A stretch of DNA of 64,000 nt from Nocardioides sp. QY071 (lineage in GTDB: Bacteria; Actinomycetota; Actinomycetes; Propionibacteriales; Nocardioidaceae), in NCBI RefSeq assembly GCF_029961765.1, contig NZ_CP124681.1, positions 4,030,001 to 4,094,000 of the forward strand. Direction: 5' to 3'. This document shows, piece by piece, positions 53,965-63,900 of this stretch. The first letter of the stretch is position 1. The number at the start of each line of letters is the position of its first letter. The notes under the pieces are model-generated. The model saw only the letters and a program-made list of their open reading frames with translations, was not told the DNA's origin and ran no database searches. The position numbers and the translations under genes were made by a program.

Positions 53965-54624
53965 ATGCGCGTCGCCGTCGTCGGAGGTCACGGACAGATC
54001 GCCCGCCTGCTGCACCCCCTGCTGGTCGCGGCCGGCCACCACCCTGTGGCGCTGGTACGCCGCGAGGAGCAGCGGACCGCCCTCGAGGCGGTGGGCGCCG
54101 AGGTGCGGCTGCTCGACATCGAGAACGACGACGTCGCGGCGTTCGCCCGAGCGTTCGAGGACTGCGACGCCGTCGTGTTCAGCGCCGGCGGCGGCCCCGA
54201 CGGCAACGTCACCCGCAAGCAGACCGTCGACCTGGAGGGCTCACTGAAGTCCGCGGCCGGCGCGGCGGTCGCGGGCATCCGCCGGTTCGTCCAGGTCTCC
54301 GCGATCGACGTCGACCAACCGGTCGCGCCGGACGCCGGCGAGGTGTGGGCGGCGTACGTCACCGCCAAGCGCGACGCCGACGCCGTCCTGCGTGCCGGCG
54401 CCCTGGACTGGACGATCCTGCGTCCCGGCCGGCTCACCGACGACCCGGCGACCGGCCTGGTCGCCCTGGGCGCCGACGTACCGCGCGGCGACGTGACCCG
54501 GGCCGACGTCGCCTCGGTGATCGCGGCGGTGATCGACCGGCCCGAGAGCGTGCACCACCAGTGGAACCTGGTCGGCGGCGAACTACCGGTCGCCGCGGCG
54601 GTCGCGAGAGCCGCGGCGTCCTAG
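53965..54624 (+). CDS. NAD(P)-binding atypical SDR protein
   Basis: A 219-residue cytosolic protein. The dinucleotide motif GGHGQIA (7-13) follows the first strand (VAVV), and conserved SAGGGPDG, VQVSAIDVDQP and WTILRPGRLTDDP match atypical extended SDR proteins (NmrA/YwnB-like). It lacks a clear Tyr-x-x-x-Lys pair, though AYVTAKRDAD supplies Tyr and Lys four apart. Likely a redox-sensing or reductase protein. It follows the thioesterase as a two-gene unit. Confidence 0.9.
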   Translation: MRVAVVGGHGQIARLLHPLLVAAGHHPVALVRREEQRTALEAVGAEVRLLDIENDDVAAFARAFEDCDAVVFSAGGGPDGNVTRKQTVDLEGSLKSAAGAAVAGIRRFVQVSAIDVDQPVAPDAGEVWAAYVTAKRDADAVLRAGALDWTILRPGRLTDDPATGLVALGADVPRGDVTRADVASVIAAVIDRPESVHHQWNLVGGELPVAAAVARAAAS

Positions 54625-54638
54625 CCGCGGCTCTCGCG
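54603..54638 (+). terminator. Hairpin terminator at the end of the thioesterase-SDR operon
   Basis: A perfect 15-bp stem CGCGAGAGCCGCGGC/GCCGCGGCTCTCGCG with a 6-nt loop GTCCTA; the stop codon (54622-54624) begins in the loop. Confidence 0.8.
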
Positions 54639-54652
54639 TTGCCGTCGCGTGG

Positions 54653-54814
54653 TCAGACGGTGTGACTGCGGCCGTTGAAGATAGAGACACCGCCGGGACC
54701 GACCAGCAGACCGAGAACGATCAGCACGATGCCGAGCACGATGCCGCCCTGCAGCAGGGTGACGATCCCGGCGATCACCAGGACAGCCGCGATGATCCAC
54801 AAGAGCATGCCCAT
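54653..54814 (-). CDS. Small two-helix membrane protein
   Basis: A 53-residue protein starting at ATG 54814 with AAGGAAA upstream as ribosome-binding site. Two hydrophobic helices (GMLLWIIAAVLVIAGIVTLL and GGIVLGIVLIVLGLLVGPGG) make up most of it, with a short SIFNGRSHTV tail. Similar small proteins (GPGG-type) are common in actinobacteria and often stress-related, but the function is not known. Divergent from ssrA. Confidence 0.75.
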   Translation of the reverse strand: MGMLLWIIAAVLVIAGIVTLLQGGIVLGIVLIVLGLLVGPGGVSIFNGRSHTV

Positions 54815-54958
54815 GACTGTTTCCTTTCCCTCGCCCACCGGTTGTGGGGTCTCCGGGAGGTACCCCAGCGCCCGGGTGGCAGACGTCAGGCGGATGCGGC
54901 CCGAGCGCCGACGACGGGGCGCGGGATTATCCGGTGGGCCGGCGTCGTTGGAGGTAGG

Positions 54959-54964
54959 TAGACT
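54959..54964 (+). promoter_or_regulatory. Candidate -10 box for ssrA
   Basis: TAGACT, 20 bp before the mature tmRNA 5' end, identical to the hexamer upstream of tRNA-Leu. No clear -35 box was found. Transcription from here would give a short 5' leader to be removed by RNase P. Confidence 0.35.
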
Positions 54965-54984
54965 GAGGTCGACACAACTCAAGA

Positions 54985-55351
54985 GGGGCTGATCGGTTTC
55001 GACTTGGGACGTTTGTTCCAGGGGAAGCGGGTCGAGAAGCCAGCGTCATCTCGTAAACGATCGCTGGAAACCAATAACTGCCAACGCTAAGCGCAGTTCC
55101 TTCGCTCTCGCTGCCTGAGCAGTGATCGAAGCGTCTGACCGGGCATCCGTCTCCGTCCCGGATCCAGGCGTCATCTAGGAGACTTGCTGCGTCGCTCTCG
55201 CCGGGAGGGTGGCGCGGGACTCAAACCCGGCTGGGCCTGTCGACGACGTGTTCGTGCGAGCGTCGGGGCCGAGAACACGCCAGCACGGACTGCACCCGGA
55301 GAAGACCTGGCTCGGCGCTCGAGGACCGGGGTTCGATTCCCCGCAGCTCCA
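54985..55351 (+). ncRNA. ssrA: Transfer-messenger RNA (tmRNA)
   Basis: The 5' GGGGCTG pairs with the 3' CAGCTCC (one G-T) to form the alanyl acceptor stem; GATCGGTTTCGACTTGGGACG is the conserved 5' tRNA-like segment, and the 3' end has GGTTCGATTCC as T arm. The tag reading frame is 55080-55118: GCC AAC GCT AAG then CGC AGT TCC TTC GCT CTC GCT GCC TGA, encoding ANAKRSSFALAA, with the usual ALAA protease signal. Together with SmpB it frees stalled ribosomes and marks the nascent peptide for degradation. CCA is not encoded. Mature length about 367 nt. Confidence 0.97.
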
Positions 55352-55370
55352 CGACACAGCACGACACACG

Positions 55371-55413
55371 ACGACCGCCGTGGCCCGCGCATCGCGCGGA
55401 CCACGGCGGTCGT
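55371..55413 (+). terminator. Terminator of ssrA
   Basis: A perfect 13-bp stem ACGACCGCCGTGG/CCACGGCGGTCGT with a 17-nt loop, starting 19 bp after the tmRNA 3' end and followed by TCGTGT. It may also serve the convergent protease gene ending at 55431. Confidence 0.8.
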
Positions 55414-55430
55414 TCGTGTCGGTGCGGCGC

Positions 55431-56270
55431 TCAGTCCAGGAAGCCGGCCAGCCAGCTCGCGACGCCCGGGATGTCGATGCGCTGGTAGCCGTCGAGGTAG
55501 CGGCAGTTCTGGGTGTAGCCGTACGACGTCACGCCGACGACCTTGCCGTCGAGCCACAGCGAGCCGCCCGAGTCACCGAAGCAGGTGCCACCGGTGCCGA
55601 ACGGGTCGTTCTCGTTGCCGTTGGTCTGGATGATCTGCGGCGTGATCTTCTGGCCCGGCATCTCGACGTACCGGCGGATGATCGGGTAGCTCATCGGCGT
55701 CGGCTTCTGCGAGCCGGTGTCGGCCTGGCGCACCTCGGTGCCGTAGCCGACGGCGGTGAACAGGGTCTTGCGCGGCTGCTTGACGGCGTCGGCGGCGTTG
55801 AGCCCGGCGAGCGGCGCCGGCGCGATGCCGACGGCGTGGTCGAGCACGACGACGCCCACGTCGTTCCAGTTGTCGAGGTCGGTGAAGTCGCTGTAGTCCG
55901 GGTGCGTGTACGCCGTGCCGGACAGGTAGCCGGCGCCGGTGATGTCGGCGTCGGTGTAGCCGGCGCTCACGTCGCTGGCGACGGGCAGCGGCGACGGCGG
56001 TGCCTCGGCGACCACGCTGTCGAAGGTCACCAGGGTCTTGCCGAGGGTGCCGGAGGTGCAGTGCGCGGCGGTCACCAGGACCGTCGGGCTGACCAGCGTG
56101 GCCGAGCAGCGGAACCGGCCGTCGGCGTCGTAGAAGGCGATCATCGCCACATTCGGATGGGTGTCACCGTCGACGGTGCCACCGGTGCTGGCTGATGCCG
56201 GCGAGGTCGGTACGACGAGTCCGAGGCCGGCCACGGCGGCGACGACCAGGGTCAGGAGACGAGCACGCAT
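55431..56270 (-). CDS. Secreted trypsin-like serine protease (S1 family)
   Basis: A 279-residue exported protease with signal peptide (about 1-28, ending SPASAS). The catalytic triad is His70 in LVTAAHC, Asp137 in NWNDVGVVVLD and Ser234 in CFGDSGGSLW. The Cys pair near His (FRCSA...AHC) and that around Ser form usual disulfides. Activation peptide is short. It works outside the cell; substrates unknown. Start ATG 56270. Confidence 0.95.
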   Translation of the reverse strand: MRARLLTLVVAAVAGLGLVVPTSPASASTGGTVDGDTHPNVAMIAFYDADGRFRCSATLVSPTVLVTAAHCTSGTLGKTLVTFDSVVAEAPPSPLPVASDVSAGYTDADITGAGYLSGTAYTHPDYSDFTDLDNWNDVGVVVLDHAVGIAPAPLAGLNAADAVKQPRKTLFTAVGYGTEVRQADTGSQKPTPMSYPIIRRYVEMPGQKITPQIIQTNGNENDPFGTGGTCFGDSGGSLWLDGKVVGVTSYGYTQNCRYLDGYQRIDIPGVASWLAGFLD

Positions 56271-56342
56271 ATTTTCTTTCCCCCTTGGATGAGCTCGGAC
56301 CTCAGTCCAGCACCGCTGGGCCCGCAGGGGAAGAGGCGCGGC

Positions 56343-57239
56343 TCAAGAACCGGCGACGCCGAAGAGCCGTGCGCCGTTGTGCCAGCACACGTCGCGCAGC
56401 CAGTCGTCGCCGAGGCCGAGGCGCGCGAGTCCCTCGAGCTGGTGGTGGTAGGGGTACGGGATGGTCGGGAAGTCCGAGCCGAGCAGCACCTTGGGCCGCA
56501 GGTCCCGCACCCGCGGCAGCAGTCCGGTCGGGTAGCCGCCGTCGCGGTCGAAGAAGTCGGTGAACACCATGGTGGTGTCGAGGTGCACGTTCGCGTGGCG
56601 CTCGGCCAGCACCAGGAAGTCGTCGTACTCCGGCGCTCCCATGTGGGCGATGATCAGCCGCAGCCGCGGGAAGCGGCGCAGCAGGCGGGCCACCGAGTCG
56701 GGTCCGGTGAACTCGTTGCCGACCGGGCCGGACCCGGCGTGCACGGTCACGGGCGTGCCGGCGTCCTCGAGGATCCCCCAGACCGGGTCGAGGACCGGGT
56801 CGTCGGCGACGAACTCGCCCACCTGCAGGTGGATCTTGAAGATCCGGACGCCGTCGTCGACCAGCTCGGCGACGTACTTCTCCGCCTCGGGCTCGGGGTA
56901 GAACGTGGCCGAGCGCAGGATCTCGGGCGCGGTCGCCGCGAAGTCGCGCGACCAGTCGTTGAGGTACGACGCGACGCCCGGCTTGTGCGCGTAGGGATGG
57001 GTCGGGAACGCCCGGACCCCGAAGGCCCGCAGCAGCGCCACCCGCTCCTCCAGCGACTGCCGGTAGCGGATCGGCCAGGGCCGCCCGATCTTCGGGCCGG
57101 CCTCGTCGAAGACCCGCCACACGGCGCGCTGGATGTTGGGCGGCAGGAAGTGGGTGTGCACGTCGAACAGCCCGGGCAGCCCGAGCGGCTCCCAGAACGC
57201 CCGCACCGCGCGGGCATCCTCCGACCGGTCCTCAGTCAC
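56343..57239 (-). CDS. Amidohydrolase-2 family TIM-barrel metal hydrolase (ACMSD-like)
   Basis: A 298-residue cytosolic protein. Metal ligands: HTH (28-30) in [10 protein letters not shown], His in VTVHAGSG, His in [10 protein letters not shown] and Asp in [12 protein letters not shown]. This superfamily includes decarboxylases such as ACMSD and hydrolases of lactones; the reaction here is unknown. Its start overlaps smpB by 8 bp on the same strand, so it may be the last gene of the ftsEX-smpB cluster. Confidence 0.92.
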   Translation of the reverse strand: MTEDRSEDARAVRAFWEPLGLPGLFDVHTHFLPPNIQRAVWRVFDEAGPKIGRPWPIRYRQSLEERVALLRAFGVRAFPTHPYAHKPGVASYLNDWSRDFAATAPEILRSATFYPEPEAEKYVAELVDDGVRIFKIHLQVGEFVADDPVLDPVWGILEDAGTPVTVHAGSGPVGNEFTGPDSVARLLRRFPRLRLIIAHMGAPEYDDFLVLAERHANVHLDTTMVFTDFFDRDGGYPTGLLPRVRDLRPKVLLGSDFPTIPYPYHHQLEGLARLGLGDDWLRDVCWHNGARLFGVAGS

Positions 57240-57735
57240 TCATGCCCTTGAGCCGGCGACCGATCGCCTCCTGCTTCTCGCGGTCGGCCGTGCGCTCGGC
57301 GATGGCCTGGCGCTTGTCCCAGGACTTCTTGCCCTTGGCGAGGCCGATCTCGACCTTGGCCCGGCCCTTGACGAAGTAGAGGGAGAGCGGGATGACGGTG
57401 TGGCCCTTCTCGCTGACCTTGCGCTCGATCTTGTCGATCTCGACCCGGTTGAGCAGCAGCTTGCGCTTGCGACGCGCGGCGTGGTTGGTCCAGGTGCCCT
57501 GCGCGTACTCGGGGATGTGCACACCGTGCAGCCACGCCTCGCCGCCCTCGATGTCGACGAAGCCGTCGACCAGGCTGGCGCGGCCCATCCGCAGCGACTT
57601 CACCTCGGTGCCCTGGAGCACCATGCCGGCCTCGAAGGTGTCCTCGATGTGGTAGTCGTGGCGCGCCTTCTTGTTGGACGCGACGAGCTTGCGCCCGCTC
57701 GCGTCCTCCTGCTTCGCACCCGACTTCTTGGCCAT
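57232..57735 (-). CDS. smpB: SsrA-binding protein SmpB
   Basis: A 167-residue RNA-binding protein that carries tmRNA to stalled ribosomes. Motifs: [38 protein letters not shown] and [20 protein letters not shown], with the basic C-terminal tail ([20 protein letters not shown]) that enters the mRNA channel. Slightly longer N-terminus than average. It lies about 1.9 kb from ssrA. Confidence 0.97.
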   Translation of the reverse strand: MAKKSGAKQEDASGRKLVASNKKARHDYHIEDTFEAGMVLQGTEVKSLRMGRASLVDGFVDIEGGEAWLHGVHIPEYAQGTWTNHAARRKRKLLLNRVEIDKIERKVSEKGHTVIPLSLYFVKGRAKVEIGLAKGKKSWDKRQAIAERTADREKQEAIGRRLKGMSD

Positions 57736-57821
57736 GCGTCGATTCTCTCAGGGCCGGCAACCGGTTTGGCGGCGGGCGTCTCGTGACGGTCGCTGCACGA
57801 CCTCCTCGACGTCCGTACCGC

Positions 57822-59132
57822 TCAGAGGTAGCCCATCGGGTCGACGGTGTCGCCGTTGCGCATCACGATGAAGTGCAGGTGGCAGCCGGTGGACCAGCCG
57901 GTGGAGCCGGAGTACCCGACGACCTGGCCGCGGGCGACCTTCGCACCCTCGCCCACGGCGTACTTGCTCATGTGGTTGTAGACCAGCACGATGTCGGCGC
58001 CGTTCACCTTGCCGATCGCGAGGTAGAGGCGGTTGCCGTAGACCTCGTCGTAATACTCGTCGATCACGGTGCCGGACTCGCCGGCCCACAGTGCCGCGCC
58101 GCAGCCGGTGCCGAAGTCGGTGCCGTTGTGCAGGCCCCAGTAGCCGTAGATCGGGTGGATCCGGTAGCCGTACGGCGAGGTGACCGGTCCCGGACCGGGA
58201 CGGGCGAGCAGGCCGGCGGTGTCGCCGTTGTAGCTGCCGCCCTGCTTCTTCGACAGCTCGATGATCTTCTGCCGGATCTTCGCCTCACGCTTCTCGAGGC
58301 GGCGCAGCGCCTTGCGGTCGGCCTCCCGCGCGGCGACGACCTCCTTGCGCAGCCCCTTGTTGCGGGCGACGAGGTTCTCGACCTCGGTCTCGGTGGCCGC
58401 GGCCCGGTCGACGAGGGCCTGCACGGTCGCGACGTTGTCGTCGGCGGCCTTCTTGGCGGCGGCGACCTGGTCGCGGGCGGCCCGGACGGCGACCCGCTGC
58501 TGCTCCATCGCGTCCTCGGCGGCCTCGAGCGCGACCAGCGCGTCGTGCTGGCGCCCCATCACGAGGTCGTTGGCGGTCTGCCCCATCAGCACGTCTTCGA
58601 TGCTGCCCGCGTCGGCGTACGCCGCCAGCAGCGCGAGCCGGGTGTCGCCCGCGGTCGCGATGCCGATCACCGTGTCCCGGCTCACGTCACGCTGGGTGGC
58701 GACATCGGCGCGGGCCTGGGCCAGTGCCGCCCGGGCGGTGGTCAGCTGGGTCTGCGCGTCGGCCAGCTGGGTGGCCAGGGTCGCCGCCTGGGCCTGCGCG
58801 TCGGCGAGGTCGGCGCGGACCGAGGCGAGCCGGGTGCGGGCGCCGCCGAGCCGGGCCTTGGCCTTCTCGAGCCGCTTGGCGATCTTGGCGACCTGCTGGC
58901 TGGCCTCGTGGATGTCGCCCTTGACGCTGGCGATCTCGCCCTTGACGTGGTTCTGCTTGTCCTTGAGGTCGTCGCGGTCGTCGGCATGGGCCAGCGGGAC
59001 GGCCAGCCCGGCCACGGCGACGAGGGTGGCGACAGCGGTCACCAGCCACTGGGGGTGGGCCCACACGGGCAGCCTGTCGCGCAGATCGGGCAAGGCACGA
59101 CTCAGCCACGGGGCGCTGGGGAAGAAGCGCAC
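57822..59132 (-). CDS. M23 peptidase with coiled-coil domain, linked to FtsEX
   Basis: A 436-residue exported murein hydrolase. Membrane anchor/signal at about 28-50, a long coiled coil (about 52-300, rich in Ala, Lys, Glu, Asp) and a C-terminal LytM/M23 domain (about 310-436). The zinc site seems complete: HNGTD (His335, Asp339) and HLH (His418, His420). This EnvC-like arrangement beside ftsEX suggests that FtsEX controls its activity in septal wall splitting. Unlike EnvC of E. coli, whose LytM domain is degenerate, this one looks catalytic. Confidence 0.92.
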   Translation of the reverse strand: MRFFPSAPWLSRALPDLRDRLPVWAHPQWLVTAVATLVAVAGLAVPLAHADDRDDLKDKQNHVKGEIASVKGDIHEASQQVAKIAKRLEKAKARLGGARTRLASVRADLADAQAQAATLATQLADAQTQLTTARAALAQARADVATQRDVSRDTVIGIATAGDTRLALLAAYADAGSIEDVLMGQTANDLVMGRQHDALVALEAAEDAMEQQRVAVRAARDQVAAAKKAADDNVATVQALVDRAAATETEVENLVARNKGLRKEVVAAREADRKALRRLEKREAKIRQKIIELSKKQGGSYNGDTAGLLARPGPGPVTSPYGYRIHPIYGYWGLHNGTDFGTGCGAALWAGESGTVIDEYYDEVYGNRLYLAIGKVNGADIVLVYNHMSKYAVGEGAKVARGQVVGYSGSTGWSTGCHLHFIVMRNGDTVDPMGYL

Positions 59133-59187
59133 GGTACGACCAATCGGTGTTCGGGGAAGTGAACCCCTCGACCGTAGTCGCCGACGA

Positions 59188-60123
59188 TCAGACTTTGACG
59201 TATTTGCGGGTCAGCAGGAGTGTCGGGATCAGCGTCAGCGCCGGGCCGAGCAGCACGATGCCCGGCGGGAAGAGCCCGAACAGCGCATGGGTGTAGTCGC
59301 CCCAGTCGACCCACGGCAGGAACGAGACGTGGTCGGACAGGGCCTGGTCCACGCCCCAGTGCTGGAAGGCAGCCAGCACGCCGGCCGCGAGGGCGACGCC
59401 CACGATGGCGGCCACCAGCGACTCGAGCAGGAACGGCAGCGCGATGTAGAGCGTCGAGGCGCCCACCAGGCGCATGATCGCGATCTCGCGCCGCCGGGCC
59501 AGGGCGGCGAGCCGGATCGTGTTGGTGACCTGCAGCAGCGCCGCGAACAGCAGGAAGCCGGCGCCGATCCAGGAGCCGTACTTCAGCACGGTCATGATCC
59601 CGAAGATCTGGCCCAGCGCCTTGCGCTGGTCCTTGATGCCGGACACCCCGTCGAGGCCCTCCAGCGCGCTGATGATGCCGTCGGCGCGCTCCGGGGTCTT
59701 GAGCGTCACCCAGTACGCCGCGGGCCAGCCCTCGGCGGTCACGATCGGGTCGGGCCCGGAGTACGACGACTCGGGGAGGGTCTCCTTCGCCTTCTCGAAG
59801 CCCTCCTCCTTCGACTGGTAGGCGAAGGAGCGGACCTCGTCGTTGTCCTTGATCTCCTTCTCGATGCGCTGCTGCTGGTCGGCGGTGACCTCACCGCTCG
59901 CGCAGTTGGGGCTGTGCGAGGGGTCGTCGTCGGTGCACAGGTTGACCAGGATCTTCAGCTCGTCACCGAGGCTGTCGCGGGCGACGGTGGCCTCGCGCTG
60001 GACCAGGATGCCGATGCCGGCCAGCGAGAGGGACACGAAGAGCGTGAGGATCACCGCGAGGTGCATCGACAGGTTGCGGCGCAGGCCGGTGCGGAGCTCG
60101 GTGAAGACGTAGCGAAGCTGCAT
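59188..60123 (-). CDS. ftsX: Cell division protein FtsX
   Basis: A 311-residue membrane protein with four helices (about 20-42, 185-210, 240-260, 280-305) and a large extracellular loop between helices 1 and 2 (about 45-180), which contacts cell wall hydrolases. The N-terminus MQLRYVFTELRTGLRRNLSM and the cytoplasmic RREIAIMRLVGAST are characteristic. It pairs with FtsE, with a 38-bp gap. Confidence 0.96.
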   Translation of the reverse strand: MQLRYVFTELRTGLRRNLSMHLAVILTLFVSLSLAGIGILVQREATVARDSLGDELKILVNLCTDDDPSHSPNCASGEVTADQQQRIEKEIKDNDEVRSFAYQSKEEGFEKAKETLPESSYSGPDPIVTAEGWPAAYWVTLKTPERADGIISALEGLDGVSGIKDQRKALGQIFGIMTVLKYGSWIGAGFLLFAALLQVTNTIRLAALARRREIAIMRLVGASTLYIALPFLLESLVAAIVGVALAAGVLAAFQHWGVDQALSDHVSFLPWVDWGDYTHALFGLFPPGIVLLGPALTLIPTLLLTRKYVKV

Positions 60124-60161
60124 GAGGAAGGCTCTCTGGATCGGGCTGGATCGGATCCGGG

Positions 60162-60851
60162 TCAGTGCTGGAAGCCGTAGCTTCCGGACGCCTCGTCGCG
60201 CACGACCTTCCCGCTGTCGAGCTCGATCACCCGCTTGGTGAACTGGTCGACGATGCCGTGGTCGTGGGTGGCCATCACGACCGTGGTGCCGGTCTCGTTG
60301 ATGTCACCGAGGAGGTTCATGATGCCGACGGAGGTGGCCGGGTCGAGGTTTCCGGTCGGCTCGTCGGCGATGAGGATCATCGGGCGGTTGACGAACGCGC
60401 GGGCGATCGCCACCCGCTGCTGCTCACCGCCGGACAGCTCGTCGGGCATCCGGTCGCCCTTGTCCTTGAGGCCCACCAGCTCGAGCGTCTCGGGGACGAC
60501 CTTGCCGATCTCGCGGCGCGACTTGCCGATCACCTGCTGGGCGAAGGCGACGTTCTCCGTGACCGTCTTGTTGGGCAGCAGCCGGAAGTCCTGGAACACG
60601 GTGCCGATCTGGCGCCGCAGCCGCGGTACCTTCCACCCGGCCATCCGGTTGATCTCCTTGCCGGCGACGTGCACGCGACCGGTGGTCGGGCGCAGCTCGC
60701 GCAGCACCAGCCGCAGCGCGGTGGACTTGCCGGATCCCGACGTACCGACGAGGTAGACGAACTCGCCCTTGTCGATGTCGAGGGTGACCTGGTCCAGCGC
60801 CGGCCGGCCGGGGCCGGGATAGCGCTTGGTGACCTTCTCGAAGCGAATCAC
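60162..60851 (-). CDS. ftsE: Cell division ATP-binding protein FtsE
   Basis: A 229-residue ATPase starting at ATG 60851. Walker [10 protein letters not shown] (36-44), Q-loop [20 protein letters not shown], signature [14 protein letters not shown], Walker [12 protein letters not shown] and switch His in MATHDHGIV. It powers FtsX to regulate peptidoglycan hydrolysis during division. First gene of the ftsE-ftsX-M23-smpB cluster. Confidence 0.97.
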   Translation of the reverse strand: MIRFEKVTKRYPGPGRPALDQVTLDIDKGEFVYLVGTSGSGKSTALRLVLRELRPTTGRVHVAGKEINRMAGWKVPRLRRQIGTVFQDFRLLPNKTVTENVAFAQQVIGKSRREIGKVVPETLELVGLKDKGDRMPDELSGGEQQRVAIARAFVNRPMILIADEPTGNLDPATSVGIMNLLGDINETGTTVVMATHDHGIVDQFTKRVIELDSGKVVRDEASGSYGFQH

Positions 60852-60915
60852 TGACCTGACGGTACGCCACCGCCGAAGCCGACCGGTGGACCCGTCGCCG
60901 GTGGGTCGTGGTGGC

Positions 60916-63900
60916 CTACCGCACCTTGACCTTGAACGGCGCGGACGTCGACCCCGTGGTGGTGGCGCTGCCGGTGTAGGTGGCCACCAGCGTGACCTTT
61001 CCCTTCTTCTTGAGCTTCTTGAGCTTGACCTTGGCGACGCCGCCGACGAGGACAGCGGTGCCGACGACCTTCGACCCGATCCGCACGATCACCGTGCCAG
61101 CCGGTACGACGCCCGGCGCCGCTACGGTCACCGTCACGACCGGCCTCGAGCCGACCTTGGCCTTCTTCTTGCCCGTCAGGGTCGTCGTCGTCGCGGCCAG
61201 CGGTGCGGCGAGCCCGGTGACGCTGTTCGCAGTGACGACCTCGAACGCGACGGTGCGGTTCAGCTGTCCCGCGTCCGGTCCGTCGTCGCTCTGCAGGCTC
61301 GGGCGGCGCGCGCTCGAGCGCGCCGTGAACACCGCTCCCTCGTCGCCCGCCTTGAGCGTGTAGGCGGCGGCACCGAGCGGTTGCCCGTTGCGCACCAGCT
61401 CGACCGTGCTCGTCAGCGGCGCCGGCCAGGAGGTGTCGACGGCCGTGATGGTCCGGCCGACCTGCGGCACGCCGGTGATCGTCGGGGAGCCGGCGGCGGT
61501 CGGCGCACCGGCCGAGCACTGCAGCTTGAGGACCAGGTGGGTCCGTGCGGGCGCGATCTGCATCGCGTCCGTCGTGAACTGGGTGCAGCCCGTGGCGGCC
61601 GCCTTGACCTTGTAGAAGCCGGCCTGCACGTCCCACTGGAACATGCCGTCCGCGCCGGTCGTGTCAGGGTTGGACTGGTTGCTTGCGCTCATGATGTCGC
61701 TGCCGTTCGGCACGACGTCGAAGGGCCCGGTGGCCTCCTCCGCGCGGTAGAGCGTCACCGTCGCACCGTCGAGCGGCCGGCCCCACTGGTCGGTGACCAC
61801 GCCGGCCGGGTCGATGTAGATGTTGAACGACGTGCCCGGACCACCGCAGGTCTTCGGGACGTTGGTGGTGATCACGGCGTCGCCGTGGTCCGGGCTGAAG
61901 GGGGCGATGTCCGCTTCGTAGACGCCCGGGGCCGTCAGGGTCAGGGGCAGGCTGTTGCGGAGCACCTGGCCGGTCGTGAGCGCCACGGTGTACGTCGGCG
62001 TGCTGACACCTTCGCAGCCCATGATCCGCAGGTGGACGGGGTCACCGTAGTAGACCGAGGGCACACTCCCGTCGGCGCCGGCGCCGTTCAGCTGCACGTT
62101 GTCCGGCATCGGCACGGGCGCCTGGAGGATCACCACGGGAGCGGTCGTCGTGTCGCCGGTGGTGACGGAGGCGGTCGTGCCTCCGCTGAAGAGGGTGTTG
62201 TCGGGAGGCCACACCTCGACGGCGTAGCTGCCGGCGTTGAGCGCGGTGAAGGCGTAGTCGCCGGACGCGTTGGTGTCGGTGTACGAGCACTGGTACGTGC
62301 CGGTCCGACACGCCTCGACGTACGCCCCGACGACCGGGGCTCCCCCGACCTTCTGGACGTGGCCGGTCAGTCCGCCCAGGGTGGGCTGGAAGCCGTCGTT
62401 GCGGATCTCGAAGTTGTAGCGGCCCGGCTGGGCCGAGTTCTGGGAGCTGGCGACCAGGGCGTGCGGGCCCGCGTCCAGGAGTGCGCCGTTGACGAGGGAG
62501 CCTTCGAGCTGGACGTAGGACCCGGGCGCTCCCGTGCCGGCCGAGAAGCCCGCCGCGGCGGACGTCCCACCGAGGCCGTTCGCGCCGTCCGAGGCGTCAC
62601 CGGTCTCCCAGAGCACCTCGTCGTAGTTGAACCGGACGTCGAAGTCGCCGGCGGTGCGGCCGGAGGCGCCCGTGCGGGAGGTGAGGATGAGCTGGAAGGT
62701 GTTGAGCTTGTCGTCGTGCGACTCGTAGTAGCCGACGTCCGCCCAGTTGACGCAGAACGACTTGCCGTCGGCGGAGGCGCCGTAGGTGACGACGTTCGAA
62801 CCGGTGCCCGTGGTGTCCACGTCGGCGAAGAACGGCGCGATGATCGGCACCGCTGTGGGCCCGTTGAGGGCGCTCGGCGTGTACTCGCTCTGCGGCGACC
62901 CGAAGGTGACGTTGCCGTTGTTGTTGACGTAGAGGCTGCTGAACGGGTTGCCGTAGAACTTCACGTCGAACGGGAGCTCCACCTCGTCGCTGGAGCCGTC
63001 GTCGTTGGCCGGCAGCACGTTGGCGCGACAGTAGGCCAGGTCGTCCTGCCCGGCGACCTTGCCCAGCTGGCTGACGAACGGCGGGAGCTCGGCGTCCGGC
63101 AGCGCCAGGTCGCCACTCGCGGGTACGACGCGGCTGTTGGTCCCGTTCGGGGCGGCCGGCAGGGACGTGCCGCCACCGAGGAAGCGCGCGCTGAACCCGC
63201 CGCGCGAGAACCGGAAGGTGACCGTGTCGCCGGCAGCCGGCAGCCGGACCGCGTAGGTGCCCTGGGCGCCGGTGGTAGCGGTACCCACCTGCTGCCACTC
63301 CACGGCATCGGCGTCCCACCGGTAGGCGACGACACCTCCGTCGGACAGCGGGTTGTGCATCTGGTCGGTGATCCGACCGGTGGCGACCTGCGCCTGCGCG
63401 AGGACCTTGTCCTTCGTCAGCGCGGCCGGCACCGAGGACACCACGAAGGTGCCGGGCGCAGCCGGGCCCGACGGCATGTCGGCGCCCACGAGCCAGGCCG
63501 CGGCTGCCGAGGATGCCTCGGCCGGCTCGAAGTGCAGCGTGTACGTCCCGGCCTCGATGCTGCTGAAGGCGTAGACCCCGGAGTCGTCGGTGAACGCGCT
63601 GTCCTGGCGGACGAAGGCGCCGGCCGTCTCGTCCCACGCGTACAGCGCGACCTGGGTCTCGGACTCGGGTCCGTTCGGTCCGGTCACCGTGCCGCCGAGG
63701 GTCGAGGCCTCCGGCAGCGTGATGTCGGAGAAGGTGTGGTCACCGGCCAGATGGACGTGTTCGAGGCCGGCGGCGTCGAGAGACGCCACGTTGCCGGCGT
63801 ACCGGGTGCCGTGGCCGGTCGCGGAGGCGCGGACCGTGTACTCGTCCCCGGACCGGATGCCCTCGGCCGCGAAGGTGCCGTCCGGGCCGGTGACGGCGTC

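Noticed and set aside
55321-55351. A separate tRNA gene suggested by GGTTCGATTCC
   Set aside because: It is the 3' tRNA-like part of the tmRNA, paired with the 5' end at 54985.
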